Part shown: one piece after another, positions 18,728 to 27,739 of the stretch | How the letters are laid out: every line of letters starts with the position of its first letter | Numbering within the stretch: position 1 is the first letter of the stretch | NCBI GenBank assembly: GCA_022824025.1 | Contig: JAJEBF010000014.1 | Span: forward strand, 496,001-560,000 | Source of the DNA: Caldilineaceae bacterium | Lineage (GTDB): Bacteria; Chloroflexota; Anaerolineae; Caldilineales; Caldilineaceae | Reading direction: 5' to 3' | Length of the DNA stretch: 64,000 nucleotides | Position numbers and translations under genes: made by a program | Notes under the pieces: model-generated | The model's database searches: none | The model's input: the letters and a program-made list of their open reading frames with translations, nothing else | Told to the model about the DNA's origin: nothing

Positions 18728-20473
18728 ATGACATCCTCAACAGTTCTATTCCGAATCCTCATGATTGCGCTTGCAGCTCTGCTTGCGATCGCTTGTTCGT
18801 CAGCGGAAGAGAATCCGCAAGAAGTCCATGGCGCCGCCGACGCCCCCTTCGAAGGCGCCCGGCTGACCATCACCATGTCTCCCGCCGAACCGCCCTACTC
18901 TCCTGCCAGACACGGCCTCCCCCGCGGCGAAAACATCGCGCCTTTGGCCTCCGGGCTCGCCTACATCCGGGGCCCCGAAGGCCACCTTGTCGTCGATCCG
19001 GAAGCCTCCCTGGCAATCGATGGCGACCCGGATACGATCTGGAGCGCCAAACAACCCGCGCCCCAATGGTATTCCATCGTCCTGGACCAAACCTACCTCG
19101 TCAACAGAGTGGACATGGTGATTACGCAAGCGCCCCCTGGCCCCACAACACATGAGATTTGGCTGGGGCACGGCGCCGGCATGCGAACCTTTTACAAGCG
19201 CCTGGAAGATGTCCACACCGAGGACGGTCAGGTCCTGGCCGTCCCCATCGATCCTCCCCAGGCCATCAACGAAGTCCTGATTCTGACCCTGCACAGCCCA
19301 AGCTGGGTCGCCTGGCGTGATTTCCGCATCTTCGGCGCGCAACCCGCACCACCCGTCGCCCAGGACGCTCCTCCTCCTTTTCAAGTCGCCGAACTGGTCA
19401 CGGGGCTCGACTACCCCGTCCGCGTAACCCACCCTGGCGACGGCAGCGGACGCATCTTCATCGTTGAGCTGCCTGGCCGAATTCGGGTCGTCAACGAAGA
19501 CGCCCTGAGCGAAATTCCCTTCCTCGACATCACCGAGCGCGTAAACTGCTGCGAGGGCGAGCGCGGCATGTTCGGTTTGGCATTTCCCCCCTCCTACCCC
19601 GAAACCGGCCGCTTCTACGTGAGCTACACAGACAAGCGGAACGCAACCACCATCAGCCGCTTCTCCATCTCAGAGGACCCCAATCGCGCCGACGAAACCA
19701 GCGAAGAAATACTCCTGACCATCGACCAGCCCCACGAAAACCACAACGGCGGGCACCTTGAATTCGGCCCACAGGACGGCTACCTCTATATCGGCAGCGG
19801 AGACGGCGGCCTCCCCCGCGATCCCGAAAACAGCGGCCAATCCACAAATACCCTGCTGGGCAAGCTCCTCCGTATCGACGTCGAATCCGGCGAACTGCCT
19901 TACCGGGTGCCTGCCGCCAATCCCTTCACCCGCAACCAAGAATACCGCCCGGAGATTTGGGCGCTGGGCCTTCGCAATCCCTGGGGATTTGCCTTCCACA
20001 AGGAGACAGGCGACCTCTATCTGCCCGACACCGGCAACTTCAAGCGCGAGGAGATCAACTATCAACCGGCCGGCAGTGCAGGAGGCCAGAACTACGGCTG
20101 GCCTATCATGGAGGGCAGCATCTGTTTCGAACATGACGTCCTCACCTGCAACGCTGCCGGCCTGGCCTTGCCCATCGCCGATTACGACCACACACAGGGA
20201 TGCGCCATCGTCGGCGGAGCCGTCTACCACGGCGACAGCCATCCAGGCCTGAACGAGGCCTTCATCGTCGCAGACTTCTGCACGAGCGCCATCTGGGGGA
20301 TATGGCGCTCCGAAGAATCTGCAGTCAAAGGCAGAACAACCCTCTGGCGCAGTCAGCTGCTGGCGTCAGCCGGCCTGCCCATCAGCAGCGTAGGTTCCGA
20401 TGAAGAGGGCAATGTATACTTTACAATCCACGCCGAAGAGAACGGCGCCGTCTATACCCTTGCCCAACGATAG
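18728..20473 (+). CDS. Lipoprotein with discoidin-like and PQQ-type glucose/sorbosone dehydrogenase domains
   Basis: 581 aa from ATG 18728; an ATG 15 codons upstream is in frame but only the downstream start gives a compact signal peptide ending in lipobox AIAC (Cys23). Residues about 70-204 resemble a discoidin/F5-8C carbohydrate-binding domain (ASLAIDGDPDTIWSAK, PSWVAWRDFRIFG). Residues about 217-581 form a GSDH six-bladed propeller: NHNGGHLEFGPQDGYLYIG with the proposed catalytic His339, GLRNPWGFAF (Arg416-Asn417), and the late DYDHTQGCAIVGGAVYHG block also seen in HHIP-like proteins. The NCCEG cysteines suggest disulfides. Such proteins oxidise sugars with PQQ outside the cytoplasm; the exact substrate is unknown. 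First intact member of the array. Confidence 0.9.
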   Translation: MTSSTVLFRILMIALAALLAIACSSAEENPQEVHGAADAPFEGARLTITMSPAEPPYSPARHGLPRGENIAPLASGLAYIRGPEGHLVVDPEASLAIDGDPDTIWSAKQPAPQWYSIVLDQTYLVNRVDMVITQAPPGPTTHEIWLGHGAGMRTFYKRLEDVHTEDGQVLAVPIDPPQAINEVLILTLHSPSWVAWRDFRIFGAQPAPPVAQDAPPPFQVAELVTGLDYPVRVTHPGDGSGRIFIVELPGRIRVVNEDALSEIPFLDITERVNCCEGERGMFGLAFPPSYPETGRFYVSYTDKRNATTISRFSISEDPNRADETSEEILLTIDQPHENHNGGHLEFGPQDGYLYIGSGDGGLPRDPENSGQSTNTLLGKLLRIDVESGELPYRVPAANPFTRNQEYRPEIWALGLRNPWGFAFHKETGDLYLPDTGNFKREEINYQPAGSAGGQNYGWPIMEGSICFEHDVLTCNAAGLALPIADYDHTQGCAIVGGAVYHGDSHPGLNEAFIVADFCTSAIWGIWRSEESAVKGRTTLWRSQLLASAGLPISSVGSDEEGNVYFTIHAEENGAVYTLAQR

Positions 20474-20566
20474 CGCAGGCGCCCATCCGCCTAAGCCCCA
20501 GGACATACGGCAAAGGCACAATGAGCAGGCCAACCTCCCCACCAGCCAAAGAGTTCTGCTGACCCG

Positions 20567-23500
20567 ATGAAGAGTACGTTCGGCCTTCTGCTTATCGCCT
20601 TTTCCAGCTTGCTTGCATCTGCATGTGAAACTGCGGCCCGAAACGGCCAGTCCCCCCAGTCGCCTGCCCCGATCGCCAGCGTTTCCGTCTCGCTTTCTCC
20701 TGCATCGCCCTGGGCCGGCTCCCCGTTCGGGTCCCAACCCTTCGGAGAAAACGTTGCCCTGAAAGGCTACGCAACTGGCTCGACGAGAGACGCAACCGGG
20801 CTGCTGACTGTCGATGCCGCCACCGCGCATCTGGCAATTGACGGCAGTTCCGCCTCAGTGTGGAGCGCGCAACAACCTGCGCCCCAATGGTTCTCCGTCG
20901 CGCTTGACGATCTCTACCTCGTCAACCGTATCCAGCTTGAGGTAACGCAGGCCCCCGCCGGTCCAACGACGCATCAAGTCTGGTTGGGCAATGGCTCCGG
21001 TACGAGGACACTGTTTGCCAGTCTCGCCCGGGTCCACACGGACGACGGGCAGCTTCTCGACATAGAACTGGACCCGCCCCGGCCCGTCAACGAGGTCTTC
21101 ATCGTTACCCTCGATAGCCCCAGCTGGGTCGCATGGCGCGAATTAAAGGTGTTTGGCCACCCGCTTACACAACCGCTTGCCTCCGCCAGCCAGCCTCGAC
21201 TGACCCTCCAACCCTTCGCCTCCGGACTCCACATGCCCGTCCAGGTCACCCACGCCGGAGACCAGAGCGGGCGCCTCTTCGTCGCCGAAAAAGAAGGTCG
21301 CATCCGCATCGTCTACAACGGTGAAACGCTCGAAACCCCCTTCCTCGATATCTCCTCCCGCGTCCTCTGCTGCGTACACCGCGGCCTGATCGACATTGTC
21401 TTTCCTCCCTCGATGGCCGCCCCCGGCCACTTCTACATCAGCTACACAAACCTGGACGGCCATACCGTCATCAGCCGCTTCCAAATCGCACAAGATCCTG
21501 ACCGGGCCGACCCCGACAGTGAGGAAGTGGTCCTCAAAATCGAGCAGCCCGCAGAACATCACAACGGCGGACACATGGAATTCGGTCCAAACGACGGTTA
21601 CCTCTATGTCTCCAGCGGGGACGGCGGCCTCTTCAGCTATCCCGATAACCCGGCGCTGGAAAGTGACACACTGCTCAGCAAGCTGCTGCGCATCGATGTC
21701 GAATCGGGCGCCAAACCGTATCGCGTTCCTGACACCAATCCCTTCATCCAGGCTGCCGGTTACCGCGAGGAAATCTGGGCGTTGGGGCTCCGCAACCCCG
21801 GTAACTTTGCCTTTGACGCGCAGACTGGTGACCTCTTCATTCCCGATTCCGGAAACCGGCGACGTGAAGAGATCAATTTCCAGCCCGCCTCCAGCCCTGG
21901 AGGAGAGGACTACGGCTGGTTCAGAATGGAGGCGAATCTCTGCTTCGACAACTTTGTCGTGCCCTGCAGCGCCGACTCTCTGACGCTGCCCGTCGTCGAG
22001 TATGACCACTCACAGAGCTGCGCCGTCACTGGCGGCGCCGTATACCGCGGCCGCGAATTTCCCTCCCTCCAAGGGCTCTTCCTCTTCGCCGACCTCTGCA
22101 GCGGCCGGATCTGGGGCCTCAAACGACCTGATTCCGCCCACCACCCGGGATGGCAGAGCACACTCCTGTTACGCGCGCCCATCTCGATCAGCAGTATCGG
22201 CCAGGACGAAGTCGGCAACCTGTACGCCGCCAGCTTTGACGACGGCGTCCTCTATCAACTCACCCAAAGATCCGACACCCTGGCGAACGATCCAGCCTCT
22301 CGCCAAAACGTCGCCCTCCGGGCCTCAGGTCGAGCCTCAGTTCCCGGCGACGGAATTTCCCTCGCGCTCGACGGGGATCCGGCAACCGCCTGGCGTGCTG
22401 GCCTGCTCCCGCCGCAATGGTTCTCGGTCCTCCTCGATGACCTCTACCCCATCGATCAGATTGAGCTTGTCTATTCCCCCGACACGCATGGGCCCGTAAC
22501 GCTGGAACTCTGGCTCGGCAATGGATCCGGCGTCCGCACGCTGTACAAGCGTCTCAGCAATGTCCACCCCAACCGCGATAGTCTGCTATCCATCCCCATC
22601 GACCCCCCGCAAAGAGCCAACGAACTCCTGCTGATCGCCCTGCACGGCCAGTCTGAAGTCGCCTTGCACGAGGTCAGAGTCTTCAGCGCCCCAACCGCCC
22701 CCTCGCGAGCGGAAAACCCGTTCCCGCAGGTGCGCCTCGCTCAGACCGCGGCCGGCCTGGACCTTCCTGTGCTGATTACACACGCCGGCGACGGAACCGA
22801 CCGAATCTTCATTGCTGAACAGAAAGGACGAATCCGGATCCTGCAAGATGGCCGTCTTCTGAAACAACCCTTTCTTGACATCTCGGATCACGTCGCTTGC
22901 TGCGGAGAACAGGGCCTTTTCGGCCTCGCATTTCCGCCCTCCTACGCCGATAGCCAGCGCTTCTACGTGAGCTATTCAAATCTCGATGGTGACACCGTCG
23001 TCAGCCGTTTCAAGACCTCAGACGAACCCGACATCGCTCGCCGTGACACCGAGGAGGTCCTGCTGACCCTCGCCCAGCCCGACAAGATCCACAACGGCGG
23101 CCACCTGTCGTTCGGCCCACTTGACGGCTCCCTGTACGTCGGCAGCGGCGACGGCGGAACATTCCGCGATCCTGAAAACCTCGCCCAGAGACCGGACACG
23201 CTGCTGGGCAAAATCCTCCGCATCGATGTGGAATCGGGCGCCCACCCTTACGCCGTCCCCACAGACAATCCCTTCAACCAGACTGAAGGCTTCCGTCCGG
23301 AGATCTGGGCTCTTGGTCTGCGCAACCCTTGGGGCTTTGCCTTTGATAGCGGGACGGGCGATCTCTACATCCCCGATGTGGGAGGCAGCTCGCGCGAAGA
23401 GGTGAACGTTCAGACCGCCTCCGACGCAGCCGGAAGAAATTACGGCTGGGCCGTCATGGAAGGAAATACCTGCTTCCCGCATGACTCTCTCGTCTGCAAC

Positions 23501-23815
23501 GCCGCAGGCCTCGCCTCGCCCGTCGCCGAGTACGACCACGCTCAAGGCTGCGCCGTCGTCGGCGGAGCAGTCTACAGGGGAGCCGCATTTCCTGCCTTGC
23601 AGGGCGTCTTCCTCTTCGCCGATTTCTGTCGCGGCGCCATATGGGGTCTCAAGCGAACCGGCCGCGACGAAACCGGGCAAGCCGAATCAAGCTGGCAGAG
23701 CGCGCGCCTCGCCAACGCCGGCTTCCCCATCAGCAGCATCGGCCAAGACGAAGCCGGCAACGTCTACGCCGCCGGCTACCAGGATGGTACAATCTACATG
23801 ATCACGTCGCGATAA
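20567..23815 (+). CDS. Double-unit discoidin-GSDH lipoprotein (two complete tandem units)
   Basis: 1082 aa. A signal peptide with lipobox ASAC (Cys20) precedes two full copies of the unit found singly in its neighbours. Unit 1 has a discoidin-like domain (about 55-200) and a GSDH propeller (about 210-565). Unit 2 has a discoidin-like domain (about 575-710) and a propeller (about 720-1080). Both propellers keep HNGGHxxFGP, GLRNP and EYDHxxxCAVxGGAVYRG. Unit 1 lacks the Trp after GLRNP (GLRNPGNF) and has CCVHRG where the others have CCxE; unit 2 looks canonical. The arrangement fits an in-frame fusion of two tandem genes, the second having lost its signal sequence. PQQ-dependent sugar oxidation at the cell surface is inferred from the family. 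Confidence 0.9.
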   Translation: MKSTFGLLLIAFSSLLASACETAARNGQSPQSPAPIASVSVSLSPASPWAGSPFGSQPFGENVALKGYATGSTRDATGLLTVDAATAHLAIDGSSASVWSAQQPAPQWFSVALDDLYLVNRIQLEVTQAPAGPTTHQVWLGNGSGTRTLFASLARVHTDDGQLLDIELDPPRPVNEVFIVTLDSPSWVAWRELKVFGHPLTQPLASASQPRLTLQPFASGLHMPVQVTHAGDQSGRLFVAEKEGRIRIVYNGETLETPFLDISSRVLCCVHRGLIDIVFPPSMAAPGHFYISYTNLDGHTVISRFQIAQDPDRADPDSEEVVLKIEQPAEHHNGGHMEFGPNDGYLYVSSGDGGLFSYPDNPALESDTLLSKLLRIDVESGAKPYRVPDTNPFIQAAGYREEIWALGLRNPGNFAFDAQTGDLFIPDSGNRRREEINFQPASSPGGEDYGWFRMEANLCFDNFVVPCSADSLTLPVVEYDHSQSCAVTGGAVYRGREFPSLQGLFLFADLCSGRIWGLKRPDSAHHPGWQSTLLLRAPISISSIGQDEVGNLYAASFDDGVLYQLTQRSDTLANDPASRQNVALRASGRASVPGDGISLALDGDPATAWRAGLLPPQWFSVLLDDLYPIDQIELVYSPDTHGPVTLELWLGNGSGVRTLYKRLSNVHPNRDSLLSIPIDPPQRANELLLIALHGQSEVALHEVRVFSAPTAPSRAENPFPQVRLAQTAAGLDLPVLITHAGDGTDRIFIAEQKGRIRILQDGRLLKQPFLDISDHVACCGEQGLFGLAFPPSYADSQRFYVSYSNLDGDTVVSRFKTSDEPDIARRDTEEVLLTLAQPDKIHNGGHLSFGPLDGSLYVGSGDGGTFRDPENLAQRPDTLLGKILRIDVESGAHPYAVPTDNPFNQTEGFRPEIWALGLRNPWGFAFDSGTGDLYIPDVGGSSREEVNVQTASDAAGRNYGWAVMEGNTCFPHDSLVCNAAGLASPVAEYDHAQGCAVVGGAVYRGAAFPALQGVFLFADFCRGAIWGLKRTGRDETGQAESSWQSARLANAGFPISSIGQDEAGNVYAAGYQDGTIYMITSR

Positions 23816-23936
23816 TCCGCCGACCAGCCCGCCCATCCCGTCGGCCCCGTCCCGTTACGGAGCGGAGCCCCGACCATACGCATTCAACTCGTCTCACCGA
23901 AGAATTCGCCGACCGGCCCCATCCCATGAGCCTCCT

Positions 23937-25676
23937 ATGAAAAAAGCGCTCGCGTTGATAGGCCTGCTTTTCTTACTGATGCTAACCGCCTCCTGCTCCC
24001 CTCGCACGGAGTCTGAATCCCCGACCCCCATCGAAACTAACACCAGGCCGCCCGCGGTAACGCCGACCCCCACACCCGCGCCCACACAAACACCTGTGCC
24101 CCCGCCCTCTCCCACCAACACCGCCGCCCCCACTCCAGCGAGTCCAAATGTCGCCCCATTGGGTACGGTTCGAGTCTCTTCCGGGGAAGACGGCGTCCAG
24201 TTCGCGATCGATGGCGACGCCGAAACGGTCTGGAGCGCACAGGACCATCCCGCCCAGTGGATTTCGATCGCCCTCGACGGCATCTATCTCGCCGAACGCA
24301 TCGAGCTCGTAGTGGCGCAGGCGCCCCCCGGACCAACGACCCATGCCCTCTGGTTGGACAACGGCTCCGGCGTGCGGACGCGGTACATACAGCTCACCGA
24401 TATCCACACAGAGGACGGGCAGACGCTTACCATTGATATCAATCCGCCGCGGCCCGTCAGGGAACTCCTCGTTCAAACTCTCGACAGCCCCAGTTGGGTC
24501 GCCTGGCGCGAGGTCAGAATTTTCGGACTGCCCCTCTCTCCAGAGGATGAGAGTGGTTCGTCCCCCCCTCTGAAACTCGAAAAAGTCCTTGACAATCTGG
24601 TTCTCCCTGTGCAAGTCACCCACGCCGGCGACGGCAGCGGCCGCATCTTTGTCGTGGAGCAGCAGGGCCGTATCACAGTCCTCAACAACGGCGCCGACAG
24701 TGGTTCCCTCTTCCTGGATATAACGGATCGAGTAAACTGTTGCGAGGAGCGCGGACTGTTCAATGTCGCATTCTCCCCAGGCTATCCCGCGGCCAATCGG
24801 TTCTATCTGAGCTATACGAACGAGCTTGATGACACGGTGATCAGCCGCTTCGCCGCCACCGCTGACCCCGACGTCGCCGATCCCGACAGCGAGGAAATCC
24901 TTCTCACCATCCCCCAACCCCACGAAGTGCATAACGGCGGACGCCTCGCCTTCGGCCCCCGCGACGGATACCTGTATGTCGGCATGGGCGACGGGGGAAG
25001 CGACGGACGCCCTGCCCACTTTCCCCAGGACCCGGCCCTTCTGCTGGGAAAGATACTGCGTATTGACGTCGAGTCCTCAACCCAGCCCTATGGAGTCCCC
25101 GCCGCCAATCCCTTCGTCGCCGACGACCGGTTCCGTCCGGAAATATGGGCCCTTGGATTCAGAAACCCTTGGGGCTTTGCCTTTAACCACCAGACCGGCG
25201 ACCTCTACATCCCGGATACCGGGCACAACGATCGAGAAGAGCTCAACTTCCAGCCCGCGGCCAGCCCGGGCGGCGAAAACTATGGATGGCCCACGATAGA
25301 GGGCACCCGCTGCCCCAGGTTTGAAGACCTGCCCGTGCCCTGTCGCCAGGCCGGCGTCTTCACCCCTCCCGTAGCAGAGTATGACCACACGCGCGGTTGC
25401 GCGATCGTGGGCGGCGTAGTCTACCGCGGCAGCCAGTTTCCCGACCTCAAAGACTCCTTCCTCTTCGCCGACTTCTGCCGCGGCGACATCTGGAGCCTCA
25501 CGAAACCGGACACAACCCAAAGCGCCGGGAATGATGAATTGGACCATTCCAACTGGCACAGCGAGATCGTCCTGAAGGCATCTGTCCCCGTCAGCAGCGT
25601 CGGTGAGGACGAAGAGGGCAACCTCTACGTCACCGGCTACCAGACGGGCGCAATCTACCTGATTACCGAGAATTAG
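23937..25676 (+). CDS. Discoidin-GSDH lipoprotein
   Basis: 579 aa. The signal peptide ends in lipobox TASC (about Cys21), followed by a Pro/Thr-rich linker of about 45 residues (PTPTPAPTQTPVPPP) that would hold the domains away from the membrane. A discoidin-like domain (about 68-195: FAIDGDAETVWSAQDHPAQW, SPSWVAWREVRIFG) precedes the GSDH propeller (about 210-579) with HNGGRLAFGPRDGYLYVG, GFRNPWGFAF and EYDHTRGCAIVGGVVYRG. The GGH of other copies is GGR here. The extra Cys pair in TRCPRFEDLPVPC is shared with the next gene, so these two are the closest relatives in the array. Role: extracellular PQQ-type sugar oxidation, inferred. Confidence 0.9.
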   Translation: MKKALALIGLLFLLMLTASCSPRTESESPTPIETNTRPPAVTPTPTPAPTQTPVPPPSPTNTAAPTPASPNVAPLGTVRVSSGEDGVQFAIDGDAETVWSAQDHPAQWISIALDGIYLAERIELVVAQAPPGPTTHALWLDNGSGVRTRYIQLTDIHTEDGQTLTIDINPPRPVRELLVQTLDSPSWVAWREVRIFGLPLSPEDESGSSPPLKLEKVLDNLVLPVQVTHAGDGSGRIFVVEQQGRITVLNNGADSGSLFLDITDRVNCCEERGLFNVAFSPGYPAANRFYLSYTNELDDTVISRFAATADPDVADPDSEEILLTIPQPHEVHNGGRLAFGPRDGYLYVGMGDGGSDGRPAHFPQDPALLLGKILRIDVESSTQPYGVPAANPFVADDRFRPEIWALGFRNPWGFAFNHQTGDLYIPDTGHNDREELNFQPAASPGGENYGWPTIEGTRCPRFEDLPVPCRQAGVFTPPVAEYDHTRGCAIVGGVVYRGSQFPDLKDSFLFADFCRGDIWSLTKPDTTQSAGNDELDHSNWHSEIVLKASVPVSSVGEDEEGNLYVTGYQTGAIYLITEN

Positions 25677-25793
25677 CCCCATGAAATGCCGGTATCCCCC
25701 CAAATGGTTATGCTTGTCCCGCCCAATGCGCGGCCCCATCGCAGAGGCAACCTTCCCACATCTGGCCGCTCTGCGCCCCAGAACACACGATCA

Positions 25794-27521
25794 ATGAAAT
25801 ACGCCAACCTGCTCCCCGTCCTGCTCCTGAGCCTTGCCGCCCTTACCGCCTGCGCGTTGCAGCCACTGCCCGAACCGACCTCCCCGGCAACCCAGGTTAC
25901 GCCAAACGCAGGGTATACCGGCGCCCCAACAAGCACGCCCCCAGCCGAGCCGCACCCTGTGCCAGCTACGCAGCCTCCCATGCCCAGTCAAAACGTCGCG
26001 CTCGCGGGCGTGTGGCGCGCCTCCGAAGGCGAATAAACAGCCCACTTGGCATTTGACGACGATCCCGATACCAACTGGAACGCGAAAAACCTCGCCGCCC
26101 AGTGGATCGCCGTCACGCTCGACGATATCTACCTTGTGGACAGAATCGAGCTCGTCGTGGCCCAGGCGCCGGCTGGCCCGACAACGCACCTGATCTGGCT
26201 CGGCAACGGTTCGGGCGTGCGCACGCGAGACACACGCCTTACGGACATCCATACCGAGGACGGTCAAACCCTGATAGTTGACTATGACCCGCCCCGTCCG
26301 GCTGATGACCTGCTTGTCCATACCCTCGAAAGCCCCAGCTGGGTCGCCTGGCGCGAAGTAAGAGTGTTTGGCGCTCTGGCCAATGAAGTTGACGTGAGCA
26401 GCGAACCGCACCTATTGAAAACGGAACGAATCATCGAGAACCTGGTTTTGCCGGTGCAGGTCACCCATGCTCGCGACGGCAGTGGGCGTCTCTTCATCGT
26501 CGAGCAAGAAGGGCGCATTCGCATCTTCAAGGACGGAGTGGAAGGCGATCGACCATTTATCGACATCAGCAGCCAAATCACTTGCTGCGGTGAAAGCGGG
26601 CTTATGAACATAGCCTTCTCGCCAAGTTTCCCATCCAACCGCCAGTTCTATCTGAGCTACACAGATCGCGCCGGAGACCTCGTTGTCAGCCGGTTTACCG
26701 CCGCCACCGACCTCGCAACAGCAGACCCTGCCACAGAGGAGATACTGCTGACCGTCAGCCAGCCCCACCACGATCATAACGGGGGCAGCATCTCCTTCAA
26801 CCCCCTCGACGGATACCTCTACGTGGGAATAGGCGACGGCGGCAGTGACGATCTGCCTCCCCACGAAAGTCAATTCCCGGATCATTTTCTCGGCAAGATC
26901 CTCAGAATCGACGTGGAATCATCCCAGTCCCCTTACAGCATTCCACCTGGCAATCCCTTTGTCGATGTCGACGGCTACCGCCCGGAAATCTGGGCTTCAG
27001 GCCTGCGAAATCCGTGGGGGTTCGCGTTCGACCCGCAAAACGGTGACCTCTACATCCCCGATACCGGCCACAGTCAACGTGAGGAAGTGAATTTCCTGCC
27101 ATGGGATCGCCAAGGGGGCGACAACTACGGCTGGCCGACAATCGAAGGCACGCGATGTCTGAAGATTCCCGGCATGCCTGTCCCTTGCCACCAGGCCGCC
27201 GTTTTCACGCCGCCGGTCGCCGAATATGATCGCGCCCGCGGCTGCGCGGTGGTGGGCGGGGTCGTCTATCGCGGCGCCGAGTTTCCTCATCTCGATGGCC
27301 GCTTTCTCTTCGCCGATTTCTGCCGGGGAGATATTTGGAGCCTTCATCAGCCCCCTCCACCCGAAGGTCAAAGTGCGGGGCCTGTCAGCCGGGAGGGATG
27401 GCGCGCCGACCTGGTCCTGAAAGCCTTCAACATAGTCAGCAGCATCGGAAAAGACGAAGACGGAAACCTGTATGTTGTCGTCTACCAGCCTGGCGCTATC
27501 CTCAAAATCTCACGCAACTGA
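25794..27521 (+). pseudogene. Discoidin-GSDH lipoprotein gene interrupted by an in-frame stop
   Basis: ATG 25794 starts a lipoprotein signal (MKYANLLPVLLLSLAALTAC) and Pro/Thr linker, then SQNVALAGVWRASEGE, then TAA at 26034-26036 (codon 81). The same frame continues for 495 more codons with the rest of the discoidin-like domain (AFDDDPDTNWNAKNLAAQW) and a complete GSDH propeller (HNGGSISFNPLDGYLYVG, GLRNPWGFAF, EYDRARGCAVVGGVVYRG). A single base change accounts for the break. The remainder is free of frameshifts, so the event is recent, a sequencing error, or bypassed by readthrough. An internal TTG at 26046 could start a protein without a signal peptide. Function if expressed: as for its paralogs. 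Confidence 0.85.
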
Positions 27522-27656
27522 ACGAAACGGCCAATCTCTACTTTCCATTTCGCGCCGTGTTCGTACCCAACTCATTTTGCCTTCAGAAGATACGCCCCTG
27601 TGACTACCTCAAAGGGACCCCCCGGCTTCTGTCTGTCCACGCTGGCAAGAATGGCT

Positions 27657-27662
27657 TACAAT
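27657..27662 (+). promoter_or_regulatory. Candidate -10 box for the third sulfatase
   Basis: TACAAT, one mismatch to consensus, about 78 bases before the ATG. The best -35 at 17-base spacing (TGTCCA, 27634-27639) is poor. The same TACAAT form occurs upstream of gcvP and the Uma2 gene. Confidence 0.35.
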
Positions 27663-27739
27663 GACGTAGCCCCGCCCATTGCCCGAAGTCGCAGCGATAA
27701 CCGGAGAACAGCCAGAGCGCTACGAAAGGAGGAGTACCC

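Noticed and set aside
21143-22009. 288-aa minus-strand ORF inside the double-unit GSDH gene
   Set aside because: Antisense of conserved propeller motifs; the same shadow appears at equivalent places in each paralog, as expected from shared codon use.
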